Assembly: GCA_900766325.1 (NCBI GenBank)
Contig: CAAFVA010000022.1
Span: 1 to 11,839, forward strand
Length of the DNA: 11,839 nucleotides
DNA from: Bacilli bacterium
Lineage (GTDB): Bacteria > Bacillota_I > Bacilli_A > RF39 > UBA660
Reading direction: 5' to 3'
A program made the position numbers and the translations under genes. The notes beneath the pieces were generated by a model, which ran no database searches, was not told the DNA's origin, and saw only the letters and a list, made by a program, of their open reading frames with translations. Every line of letters starts with the position of its first letter. The stretch's first letter is position 1. Shown here piece after piece: positions 1-6,725 of this stretch.

Positions 1-169
1 GAACTGCTTTATCGTCTACAAAAAAAGACATTGTCTTAGCTATTTTTCCTTCTTCAACCCCTAATAAGTTAGCTGCTTCTTTAACCGTTTTCAAAGAATC
101 TTTAAACTCTATTACATTATTTTCTAAACCGTATTTTGCCAAATACTCTTTTGCTTTTATAAATGACAT
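1..169 (-). CDS. YbaK/EbsC family aminoacyl-tRNA editing domain protein (partial, N-terminus only)
   Basis: The gene runs off the left edge; 56 codons are visible, starting MSFIKAKEYLAKYGL. The visible part contains the family's typical opening: an N-terminal helix, then a TVKEAANLLGVEEGKIAKT segment followed by a beta strand MSFFVDD. This matches the 'A..LGv..g.IaKtl.F..dd' signature of YbaK/EbsC/ProX-type domains. Members hydrolyse mischarged tRNA (for example Cys-tRNA(Pro) or Ala-tRNA(Pro)) in the cytoplasm. The substrate cannot be told from this fragment, because the catalytic Lys and most of the pocket lie outside. The start is fixed by a perfect AGGAGG at 178-183, eight bases upstream of ATG. 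It lies 47 bases downstream of the rlmD stop with no terminator and no clear promoter between, so the two may be co-transcribed. Confidence 0.8.
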   Translation of the reverse strand, partial: MSFIKAKEYLAKYGLENNVIEFKDSLKTVKEAANLLGVEEGKIAKTMSFFVDDKAV

Positions 170-177
170 AAAAATCG

Positions 178-183
178 CCTCCT
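178..183 (-). promoter_or_regulatory. Ribosome binding site of the YbaK-like gene
   Basis: Perfect AGGAGG on the minus strand, eight bases before the ATG at 169. It is the strongest Shine-Dalgarno site in the window and fixes the start of the truncated gene. Confidence 0.85.
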
Positions 184-216
184 AACGCACGTTTTATTTA
201 TCATTAATCGTAGTTT

Positions 217-1479
217 TTACTTTTTTATTAACACGGACACACACTCGGTGTGTGCGGTATTAGGAAACATGTCTACTGGAATAATTTTTCTAACATCGTA
301 TAAATCATTTAAATAATTTAAATCCCTAGCCATCGTAACCGGGTTACATGATATATATATAATTTTTTTAGGACTTATTTTTTTCATTATGGCAACCGTT
401 TTTCTATCTATTCCACGTCTTGGTGGATCAACTATTATTACGTCTATCTTATCTTTTATTTTACCAATCTTCTTAGAGGCATCACCACAAACAAACCTAA
501 CGTTTGAAATGTTGTTTATTCTTGCGTTACAATTAGCATCGATTACCGCATCTTCTACCATTTCTATTCCAATTACTTTTTTTACATGCGAAGATGTAAT
601 ACAAGAAATAGTACCAGTACCAGAGTATAAGTCTAAAACGGTATCTTCTTTAGATAGTCCAGCTTCTTTTATTGCAATTTCATATAATTTTTCGGCGGTA
701 ACACCATTTACTTGAAAAAAAGACTTAGCGGATACGTTAAACATTAATCCGTTTGATATTTGAGATATATAACCATTACCATAAACCATTTTTCCATTAA
801 AAATGACCGTTTTTAAATTATTGATATTATTTTTTAGATAATCAGTTATTTTTTTATCTTTTAAATTGGTTGAATAAATATCTATTAAAAGTTCATCTGC
901 TGCGTTAGCATGTTTTATAGTAATTGTTTTTATATCATTTTTATTTTCTTTTAAATAATTTCTAATGATAAGTAAAGCCTCATTAATCTCCTTTTCAAGT
1001 AGCATACAATAATCTATATCAACTAGCTGATACGTACCCGAAGCATAAAAACCAATTCTGTCATTTTCCACTTTGAAAGACGCTTTATTACGGTAATTCT
1101 CGGTTTTAAAAGATGGCACTACATCACTTACTTTACAATTTATTTTACCAATTCTAGTAATCGCGTTTTCAATCTTTTGTTTTTTAAACTCCAAGTTTTT
1201 AGAGTTACTTTGATGTCTTAAATCACAGCCACCACACTCATTATAATAAGGGCATAATGGTTTTGTTCGGTTACTTGACGGTGTTATTATTTCGATTGAT
1301 TTTCCCCTTGCAAAGTTCTTTTTAATCTCCGTTATTCTAATTCTTACCGTCTCACCAACCAACGTTTTTGGAACAAATACCGTTACTCCCTTTATCTTAC
1401 AAACACCTGATCCTTCATTTTCTAACGCTGTTATTTCCGTTTCGTATACATCATCTATTTTCATTGGAATTAAACCCAT
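217..1479 (-). CDS. rlmD: 23S rRNA (uracil-C5)-methyltransferase, RlmD/TrmA family
   Basis: SAM-dependent methyltransferase that makes 5-methyluridine in 23S rRNA. In many Gram-positives the homologue (RlmCD) modifies both U747 and U1939, so the exact site is not certain. From the chosen ATG it has 420 residues. A TRAM RNA-binding domain covers roughly residues 6-65. A 4Fe-4S site is formed by C76, C82, C85 and C158. The Rossmann methyltransferase domain has the SAM loop DLYSGTGT (283-290), DPPRRG (351-356), the nucleophile C378 in SCNP, and the general base E412 in the final NTAHTEC motif. All key residues are present. The frame extends four codons upstream to a GTG at 1491, but the GTGGTGAT there reads better as the ribosome binding site. 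Met6 (ATG at 1464) is another possible start. It has its own promoter and probably continues into the YbaK-like gene. Confidence 0.93.
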   Translation of the reverse strand: MGLIPMKIDDVYETEITALENEGSGVCKIKGVTVFVPKTLVGETVRIRITEIKKNFARGKSIEIITPSSNRTKPLCPYYNECGGCDLRHQSNSKNLEFKKQKIENAITRIGKINCKVSDVVPSFKTENYRNKASFKVENDRIGFYASGTYQLVDIDYCMLLEKEINEALLIIRNYLKENKNDIKTITIKHANAADELLIDIYSTNLKDKKITDYLKNNINNLKTVIFNGKMVYGNGYISQISNGLMFNVSAKSFFQVNGVTAEKLYEIAIKEAGLSKEDTVLDLYSGTGTISCITSSHVKKVIGIEMVEDAVIDANCNARINNISNVRFVCGDASKKIGKIKDKIDVIIVDPPRRGIDRKTVAIMKKISPKKIIYISCNPVTMARDLNYLNDLYDVRKIIPVDMFPNTAHTECVSVLIKK

Positions 1480-1483
1480 TATT

Positions 1484-1491
1484 ATCACCAC
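1484..1491 (-). promoter_or_regulatory. Ribosome binding site choosing the rlmD start
   Basis: GTGGTGAT resembles the end of the AAGGAGGTGAT consensus and lies four bases before the ATG at 1479. The same bases could be read as two GTG start codons, which lengthens the open frame by four codons; the RBS reading is preferred. Confidence 0.5.
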
Positions 1492-1495
1492 TTTA

Positions 1496-1524
1496 ATTAT
1501 AAAGCATTATTAATATTAAGTAAA
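1496..1524 (-). promoter_or_regulatory. Promoter of rlmD
   Basis: A perfect -10 box TATAAT (1501-1496) is preceded by 17 bases and TTTACT (1524-1519), four of six matches to the -35 consensus. Transcription would begin near 1489. That leaves a leader of only about 10 bases before the ATG at 1479, or about 25 bases before Met6 at 1464. Confidence 0.55.
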
Positions 1525-1552
1525 ACAAAAAAAGACTTATTGTAAAGCCTTT
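1523..1552 (-). terminator. Weak terminator after the unassigned gene
   Basis: A six-pair stem with one G-U pair (minus strand AAAGGC at 1552-1547 with GTCTTT at 1536-1531) closes a ten-base loop that contains the TAA stop, and is followed by TTTTGTTTT. The stem is short, so strength is doubtful, but the arrangement matches the other terminators here. Confidence 0.35.
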
Positions 1553-2178
1553 ACCTTTCCTTTCTTAAAATTATCTATCCTTTCGGCCTTTGATACGTCA
1601 AATGTTGCTCCATATGCCTTAACCATTTCATGAAGTTTTTCTTTATCATAGTTGCAATACTTTTTATGATACTTAAAAGCTATATATTCTAGCGGATAAG
1701 CCACCGTTTTACCACATAGTAATTCATCCAAGTTAGTAACATTAAAAATGTCACTTAAAACAAGTTTTGTATCCTTGTATATCATTTGATTATCATGTGT
1801 GGTTGGAGTAAAAGGTAATTTTGTTCTTAAAGCAATAATAGACCCGTTTTTATCATTAAAAATAAAATCAGCGTAATAATCTGCTAAATCTGGATTAAAA
1901 ACCACAAACCGCAAGTTTTCTCCCGAAAAGTAATTAGTATCCTTTATTAATCTATACTTACAAAGTTCTGGACCATTAAGGATTTTATCTTTTCTTTTTT
2001 CCAACTTTTTTGTTCTTTCTTTTTTTGATTGACTTTTAAATTTAAAACCACATAACTCGTCTATTATTTGCGGAGTAATACGAAAATAAACGGTCTCCTT
2101 TGTATTCAATACAAATCTTAAATGAGAATCAAAATAATTATTTTCTAAATCACTAAAATACTTTTCTTTATTTTCCAT
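1537..2178 (-). CDS. Hypothetical protein of unknown function, 213 residues
   Basis: I do not recognise this family. The product begins MENKEKYFSDLENN and is soluble, with no signal peptide or membrane segment. A lysine/arginine-rich stretch (about residues 50-66, SQSKKERTKKLEKRKDK) looks like a charged helix. After it comes a segment rich in beta strands and aromatics (LRFVVFNPDLADYYADFIF), then a compact C-terminal part with LLCGKTVAYPLEYIAFKYHKKYC and a basic end. Four Cys are scattered without a metal-site pattern. The open frame extends upstream to 2301 inside the end of nifJ. The ATG at 2178 is preferred because AAGGGTGAG lies four bases before it, and the longer frame would overlap nifJ and the nifJ terminator. 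Codon use resembles its neighbours. Whether it has its own promoter in the 91-base gap is unclear; only poor -35/-10 matches are visible. Confidence 0.75.
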   Translation of the reverse strand: MENKEKYFSDLENNYFDSHLRFVLNTKETVYFRITPQIIDELCGFKFKSQSKKERTKKLEKRKDKILNGPELCKYRLIKDTNYFSGENLRFVVFNPDLADYYADFIFNDKNGSIIALRTKLPFTPTTHDNQMIYKDTKLVLSDIFNVTNLDELLCGKTVAYPLEYIAFKYHKKYCNYDKEKLHEMVKAYGATFDVSKAERIDNFKKGKVKALQ

Positions 2179-2182
2179 ACTG

Positions 2183-2191
2183 CTCACCCTT
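2183..2191 (-). promoter_or_regulatory. Ribosome binding site setting the start of the unassigned gene
   Basis: AAGGGTGAG on the minus strand, four bases before the ATG at 2178. It supports the internal Met rather than the first Met of the open frame at 2301. Confidence 0.65.
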
Positions 2192-2233
2192 TTTTCGATA
2201 TATAATTCATCAAAATTAAGAATATGTCTATAT

Positions 2234-2271
2234 AAAACTAAAAAGTTACACGTTTTAAGCGCATAACTTTT
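2234..2271 (-). terminator. Terminator of nifJ
   Basis: A twelve-pair stem (2271-2260 with 2252-2241, including two G-U pairs) with a seven-base loop CTTAAAA. The second arm ends in TTTT and is followed by TAGTTTT. The first arm overlaps the nifJ stop codon TAA (2272-2270). The stem is AT-rich but long. Confidence 0.65.
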
Positions 2272-5200
2272 ACTTTTCGGCAAGGAGTTTATAATATTCA
2301 AACCTTTTTACCGCGTTTTCTTTATTTTGCTTTAATAGTTCTTCTGCTAAATCCTTATTAACGGTTTTTAGCATCATGTACCTGTTTTCGTTTTGTAAAA
2401 ATTCATCGTATTTATCAAAGTCAGGATTTTTATAATCCAGTTTAAAAGTTTCATCCTTAGGGTTATACCTAAAAATTGGGAAGTAACCACTTTGAACCGC
2501 TAACTTTTCTTCTTTTATACTGTCTTTCATTCCGGACTTTATACCTTGGGTGATGCATGGGGCGTATGCTATTACTATTGATGGTCCATCATAGTTTGCT
2601 GCTTCTTCTAAAGCGTTTATTGCTTGCTGCATGTTCGCGCCTAAACTAATTTGAGCAACATAAACGTTCTCATAAGACATGAAAATTCTTGCCAAATCTT
2701 TTTTCTTACCAGTTTTACCTGATGATGAAAACTTAGCTACCGCACCAGTTCTAGTTGATTTGGATGCTTGACCACCAGTATTTGAATAAACCTCGGTATC
2801 AAGAACCAAAACGTTTACGTTCTTACCACTTGCTAAAACGTGATCTAACCCACCGTATCCAATATCATAGGCCCAGCCATCACCTCCAACTATCCAAACC
2901 GTTTTAGGCATTATGTACTCTTTTATCCTTTCCAAACTAATGGCTTCTGAGTAATCAAAATCGTTCATCAAATTAAGTGATGCTTCATAGCTAGATGGAT
3001 TTTCTAACCAAGAATCTGCTAATATTTTGTTTTCTTCTGATAAATAAGCTTTGGTAAGAATTTGTTTTATTTTTTCCTTAGCGAGTTCATCTCCCATTTT
3101 AATTCCAAGTCCAAACTCTGCGTTATCTTCGAATAAAGAATTAGCCCAAGATATGCCATACGGCATTGAAGGATGTGAACCACCGTAAATAGAAGAGCAT
3201 CCGGTTGCGTTTGCAATAACTAATTTTTTTCCAAAGAGTTGGGTTAACAATTTAAGGTACGGAGTCTGTCCACATCCAGCACAAGCACCCGAAAACTCAA
3301 ATAATGGCTTTTTAAATTGCGAACCTTTAATGGTGTTAACAGGTAGTAACTTTTTATCTAATTCTTCCTCGTTTTCAAACAATAAATCAGGTGATTTTCT
3401 TTCAGCGCTAAGTGCTTCTTTCATCAAGATTGCCTTTTCTTTAGAAGGACATACCTCAGCACAAACACCGCATCCGGTACAATCCTTATCGGATATGGCC
3501 ATGTAAAAGAATAAATCATCCTTTCCTTTGTAAGGAGCAACCTTACCCTCCAAGTTATATTTAGATACTTCTTCTTTTGTTAATACAAAAGGCCTTATTA
3601 CCGCGTGAGGGCAAGAAAGCGCACACTGATTACACTGTATGCAACGCTCTTTATCCCAACAAGGTAGCATTTGTGCTATATCTCTTTTTTCATATTTGGT
3701 GGTAGAAGGATTAAACGAACCATCTTTATGACTTTCAAAATCACCTACGGTAAGATTATTTCCCTCTAATTTAGAAACATAATTAAAGATTTTGTCATTA
3801 CATAGTTTTAGATCATCATCTTTTCTTTCATCCTCAAGCATGTTAATATCTACGTATACTTCCCGTAAGGAATCATCTGCCATGTCAATCGCTTTTAAGT
3901 TAGCACTAACAACGTCATCACCTTTTTTCGAAAAGCGTTTTTTAATTTGATCTTTAATTTTGAACTTTATTTGTTCATAATTAACAAGGTTAGCAACCTT
4001 AAATATCACGGTTAAAACAATCGCGGAAATTTTATTGTTAATATTATTTTCCATCGCTATCTTAAACGCATCAGCAGTATAAAACTTAATATTATTATCA
4101 ATTATATAACGTTTAACGTCGTTAGGTAAAAACTTAACTAAATCATTTTCACTAAGTGAAGTAACCAAAATGAAAGTACCATTTTTCTTAAGTTTACTAA
4201 TTATGTCATACCTTTTTAAGTATGAATCCTTTGTTACAACTAAAATATTTGCTTTATCTACGTAATACGGACTATTAATTTTGTTTTTTGATACCCTAAG
4301 ATGAGATTTGGTTACTCCTCCTGATTTTTTTGAGTCATACTCAAAATAACCTTGAACGTTTGCATCAGTATAATTACCAAGTATCGTTATTAAATCTTTT
4401 GATGCGCTAACCATTCCGTCAGAACCGTAACCATAGATTAAAATTGACCTTGTTTTATGCTCTTTAATAACGTAGTCTTCTACCGGAATACTCTTATTTG
4501 TTAAGTCATCTTCTATTCCGACGGTAAAATTAGTAAAACAATCGTCCTTATCCAAAAAATCATATACCGCTTTTATCATGGCAGCGTTTGTGTTTTTCCC
4601 TGATAGGCCGTATCTTCCGCCTATTATCTTAGGTGATATGTCATAGCCAGAAAAAGCCTCACAAACGTCTAAATAAAGTGGCTCCCCACTTGATCCGGCC
4701 TCTTTAGTGCGGTCCAAGACGGCAATTTTTTTAACCGTTTTAGGAATAACGTCAAGAAAATATTTTCTACTAAATGGTCTATATAAATGCACTTCAACTA
4801 ATCCTATATCGGTTTGTTCATTATCAATTACCTGTTTTACAGTATCACAAACTGATCCCATGGCAACTATTATTTTACTTGCGCTTTTACTACCATAATA
4901 ATTAAACGGTTTATAATCTTTACCAGTAAGCGTGTTTATTTTACTCATATAATCGTTAACAACGTCCGCTAAAGAATCATAAAGTACGTTTCTTGCCTCG
5001 GTATTTTGAAAATATATATCGTCATTCTCCGTAGTTCCCCTAATTACTTCTTTCGATAACATACTATTATTTTTAAATTCGTTTAGCGCCTTACGATCAA
5101 TTAGATATTTTAAATCCGAACCATCTAATACTTCAATTTTTTTTAATTCATGACTCGTTCTAAAACCATCAAAGAAATTAACAAATGGAATTTTACCTCT

Positions 5201-5680
5201 TAAAGCAGAAAGGTACGCAACAGAAGTTAAATTCATTACGTCTTGTACGTTTGATGATGCTAAGATTGCAAATCCGGTTGCTCTTACCGCATAAACATCT
5301 TGATGGTCACCCATGATACTTAAAGCATGCGTTGCGATACTTCTTGCAGCAACGTTTATAACGCAAGGAAGACATTCACCCGCTATTTTATACATGCTAG
5401 GAATCATCAAAAGAAGCCCTTGTGATGCCGTATAAGTAGTGGCAAGTGTTCCTGATTGTAATGCCCCATGAACCAAAGCAATCGCCCCGGCCTCACTTTG
5501 CATTTCAATAACCTTCATAGGCGTTCCGTATAAATTATTAAAGCCCTTACTAGATAACTCATCTACTTTTTCAGCCATCGTTGATGCTGGCGTAATCGGA
5601 TATATTCCAGCAAGCTCACTAAACAAGTATGATATGTAACTACAAGCTTCGTTACCATCCATAACCTTATATTTTTTCAT
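2270..5680 (-). CDS. nifJ: Pyruvate:ferredoxin (flavodoxin) oxidoreductase
   Basis: Single-chain, cytoplasmic, oxygen-sensitive enzyme that converts pyruvate and CoA to acetyl-CoA and CO2 and reduces ferredoxin or flavodoxin. The 1136 residues contain every domain in the usual order. The N-terminal TPP-pyrimidine domain has YPITPAS (27-33), catalytic E63 in MQSEAGA and R113 in AARS. The transketolase C-terminal-like domain II follows, then the central gamma and linker domains. The two-cluster ferredoxin domain has C680/C683/C686/C690 and C734/C737/C740/C744. The TPP-diphosphate domain has GGDGWAYDIGYGG (932-944) and NTGGQASKST (967-976). C800, C803, C828 and C1042 should hold the proximal 4Fe-4S cluster. 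Length is slightly below the usual 1170-1200, consistent with lacking the extra C-terminal extension of the Desulfovibrio enzyme. The start has GAGGGT eight bases upstream. It has its own promoter and terminator, and is divergent from the kinase gene. Confidence 0.97.
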   Translation of the reverse strand: MKKYKVMDGNEACSYISYLFSELAGIYPITPASTMAEKVDELSSKGFNNLYGTPMKVIEMQSEAGAIALVHGALQSGTLATTYTASQGLLLMIPSMYKIAGECLPCVINVAARSIATHALSIMGDHQDVYAVRATGFAILASSNVQDVMNLTSVAYLSALRGKIPFVNFFDGFRTSHELKKIEVLDGSDLKYLIDRKALNEFKNNSMLSKEVIRGTTENDDIYFQNTEARNVLYDSLADVVNDYMSKINTLTGKDYKPFNYYGSKSASKIIVAMGSVCDTVKQVIDNEQTDIGLVEVHLYRPFSRKYFLDVIPKTVKKIAVLDRTKEAGSSGEPLYLDVCEAFSGYDISPKIIGGRYGLSGKNTNAAMIKAVYDFLDKDDCFTNFTVGIEDDLTNKSIPVEDYVIKEHKTRSILIYGYGSDGMVSASKDLITILGNYTDANVQGYFEYDSKKSGGVTKSHLRVSKNKINSPYYVDKANILVVTKDSYLKRYDIISKLKKNGTFILVTSLSENDLVKFLPNDVKRYIIDNNIKFYTADAFKIAMENNINNKISAIVLTVIFKVANLVNYEQIKFKIKDQIKKRFSKKGDDVVSANLKAIDMADDSLREVYVDINMLEDERKDDDLKLCNDKIFNYVSKLEGNNLTVGDFESHKDGSFNPSTTKYEKRDIAQMLPCWDKERCIQCNQCALSCPHAVIRPFVLTKEEVSKYNLEGKVAPYKGKDDLFFYMAISDKDCTGCGVCAEVCPSKEKAILMKEALSAERKSPDLLFENEEELDKKLLPVNTIKGSQFKKPLFEFSGACAGCGQTPYLKLLTQLFGKKLVIANATGCSSIYGGSHPSMPYGISWANSLFEDNAEFGLGIKMGDELAKEKIKQILTKAYLSEENKILADSWLENPSSYEASLNLMNDFDYSEAISLERIKEYIMPKTVWIVGGDGWAYDIGYGGLDHVLASGKNVNVLVLDTEVYSNTGGQASKSTRTGAVAKFSSSGKTGKKKDLARIFMSYENVYVAQISLGANMQQAINALEEAANYDGPSIVIAYAPCITQGIKSGMKDSIKEEKLAVQSGYFPIFRYNPKDETFKLDYKNPDFDKYDEFLQNENRYMMLKTVNKDLAEELLKQNKENAVKRFEYYKLLAEK

Positions 5681-5704
5681 AAATATACACCCTCTATCAT
5701 TTTT

Positions 5705-5733
5705 ATTATAATATAATTTAAAACAAATAACAA
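5705..5733 (-). promoter_or_regulatory. Promoter of nifJ
   Basis: -35 TTGTTA (5733-5728), 17-base spacer, perfect -10 TATAAT (5710-5705). Transcription should begin near 5698. The -35 box directly abuts the -35 box of the opposite-facing kinase promoter. Confidence 0.75.
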
Positions 5734-5737
5734 TTGT
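5730..5737. promoter_or_regulatory. Palindrome joining the two divergent -35 boxes (possible shared operator)
   Basis: ACAATTGT is a perfect 8-base palindrome centred on the boundary between the nifJ -35 box and the kinase -35 box; the wider 12 bases TAACAATTGTAA are symmetric apart from one pair of positions. The symmetry partly follows from two back-to-back TTGT boxes, so a dedicated operator is only a possibility. Confidence 0.35.
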
Positions 5738-5762
5738 AAAAATATGAGTCTTATGTTAAAAT
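5734..5762 (+). promoter_or_regulatory. Promoter of the HipA-like kinase gene
   Basis: -35 TTGTAA (5734-5739), 17-base spacer, -10 TAAAAT (5757-5762) with an extended TG at 5754-5755. Transcription should begin near 5769, giving a leader of about 20 bases that contains the ribosome binding site AAGGAG at 5774-5779. Confidence 0.7.
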
Positions 5763-5788
5763 AGTCTGACTAAAAGGAGATGTCATAA

Positions 5789-6691
5789 ATGGATAAAGAC
5801 ATTATTAGAATACTAGAAGAAAACCGTTTATATGACGATAATTATTCTGATGTTTATGTAAATAAAGCGCAAGATTTCTTACAGAGTTATAAACTTAACA
5901 AGGGACACGTAAATAAGATCCCCAAAAACATTAAAAGAGATAATAACGGTTTTTTATTATTAGATTTTGAACCTTATATAATATCTGATTTAGAAACGGA
6001 AGGACATAACGAAAAGTTTTGGATGGTTCTAAGTAACGGAAGTAGAGTTCTTCTTAAATCCACCGCGTGGGTAGGAATACAAAACGAATTATTGTTTAAA
6101 TACCTATGCAAATGGCTTGATGTTCCATGTGCTAGCGTTGACGTTGCCACGCACTGCTTTGAAAAATACCTACTTAGTCCAAGTTTCTTAGGGGTTAACG
6201 AGTACTTATTTGATTATTATGACCTATACAAAAGTAACGATTACAGTATTGATGTTTCAAGATTAATTGAAAAAGCCATGGCTATAAAACAAGACTCCTT
6301 TGTAAGAAAGATGCTAATAGTAGATATATTAGCACAACAACAAGATAGATTTCCAGCAAATTTTAAAGTTGTAAAAAACTCAAAGAAAACAAGAATTTGT
6401 CCTTTATTTGATAACGAAATACTAGAAATAAATAGTTACATGTTACGCGATAAAACTTATCCATCAATTAATTTAAGCACTAACGATGATGACGTTATAA
6501 CCTACTTGTTAGAAGATCATAAATTCAAGCAGTGGTGCTTAGATAAGATAATTTTAAGACAAATACCAGATTTTAAAGAAATGATACGTAAAGATAAAGG
6601 TATATACATTGATGATGCCGTATCAGATAGTTTTAACAGAACCGTTAAAGACGGAAAAGCTCTTATTTTAGATAACTATAAATATAATTAA
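5789..6691 (+). CDS. HipA/CtkA-like protein kinase domain protein, stand-alone
   Basis: A 300-residue soluble protein. The C-terminal two thirds resemble the PI3/4-kinase-like fold of HipA and CtkA. The N-lobe has a G-hairpin-like SNGSRVLLK with probable ATP-binding K90, then an acidic helix with E100. The catalytic core reads VRKMLIVDILAQQQDRF followed by PANF: D186 would be the catalytic Asp and N191 its metal partner, exactly five apart as in HipA's DRHxxN. D208 in PLFDNE would be the second metal-binding Asp, 22 residues on (23 in E. coli HipA). Odd points: the usual 'GNxDRH' is QQQDRF, so the His is Phe. The N-terminal HipA subdomain is replaced by about 70 unrelated residues, and no hipB-like antitoxin is adjacent. 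HipA relatives phosphorylate Ser/Thr of proteins such as GltX; the target here is unknown. The start has AAGGAG nine bases upstream. The kinase assignment comes from motif spacing and needs structural confirmation. Confidence 0.7.
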   Translation: MDKDIIRILEENRLYDDNYSDVYVNKAQDFLQSYKLNKGHVNKIPKNIKRDNNGFLLLDFEPYIISDLETEGHNEKFWMVLSNGSRVLLKSTAWVGIQNELLFKYLCKWLDVPCASVDVATHCFEKYLLSPSFLGVNEYLFDYYDLYKSNDYSIDVSRLIEKAMAIKQDSFVRKMLIVDILAQQQDRFPANFKVVKNSKKTRICPLFDNEILEINSYMLRDKTYPSINLSTNDDDVITYLLEDHKFKQWCLDKIILRQIPDFKEMIRKDKGIYIDDAVSDSFNRTVKDGKALILDNYKYN

Positions 6692-6724
6692 AAACCCTTA
6701 CTTTAAAAATAGTAAGAGTTTTTT
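6691..6724. terminator. Bidirectional terminator between the kinase gene and typA
   Basis: A twelve-position stem with one C-A mismatch: arms 6691-6702 and 6711-6722, eight-base loop TTAAAAAT. An A-run lies on one side and a T-run on the other, so it works for both converging genes. Its first base is the last base of the kinase stop codon, and the typA stop lies two bases beyond its other end. Confidence 0.85.
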
Positions 6725-6725
6725 A

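Noticed and set aside
237..256. rlmD 3' hairpin as a transcription terminator
   Set aside because: No T-run follows on either strand at the right distance, and the hairpin lies before the stop codon.
389..715. Plus-strand open frame of 108 codons inside rlmD
   Set aside because: It is antisense to a clearly conserved gene, has no ribosome binding site and encodes low-complexity sequence typical of a reverse-strand shadow.
2179..2301. N-terminal extension of the unassigned gene up to the first Met at 2301
   Set aside because: It would overlap the nifJ coding end and the nifJ terminator, and it lacks the good ribosome binding site found before the ATG at 2178.
4707..4898. Plus-strand open frame of 63 codons inside nifJ
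   Set aside because: Antisense to conserved nifJ sequence, no start signals, no recognisable product.
5789..6691. A hipBA toxin-antitoxin operon
   Set aside because: No small helix-turn-helix gene lies upstream or downstream on the plus strand; the gaps are 108 and 34 bases, with no room for one.
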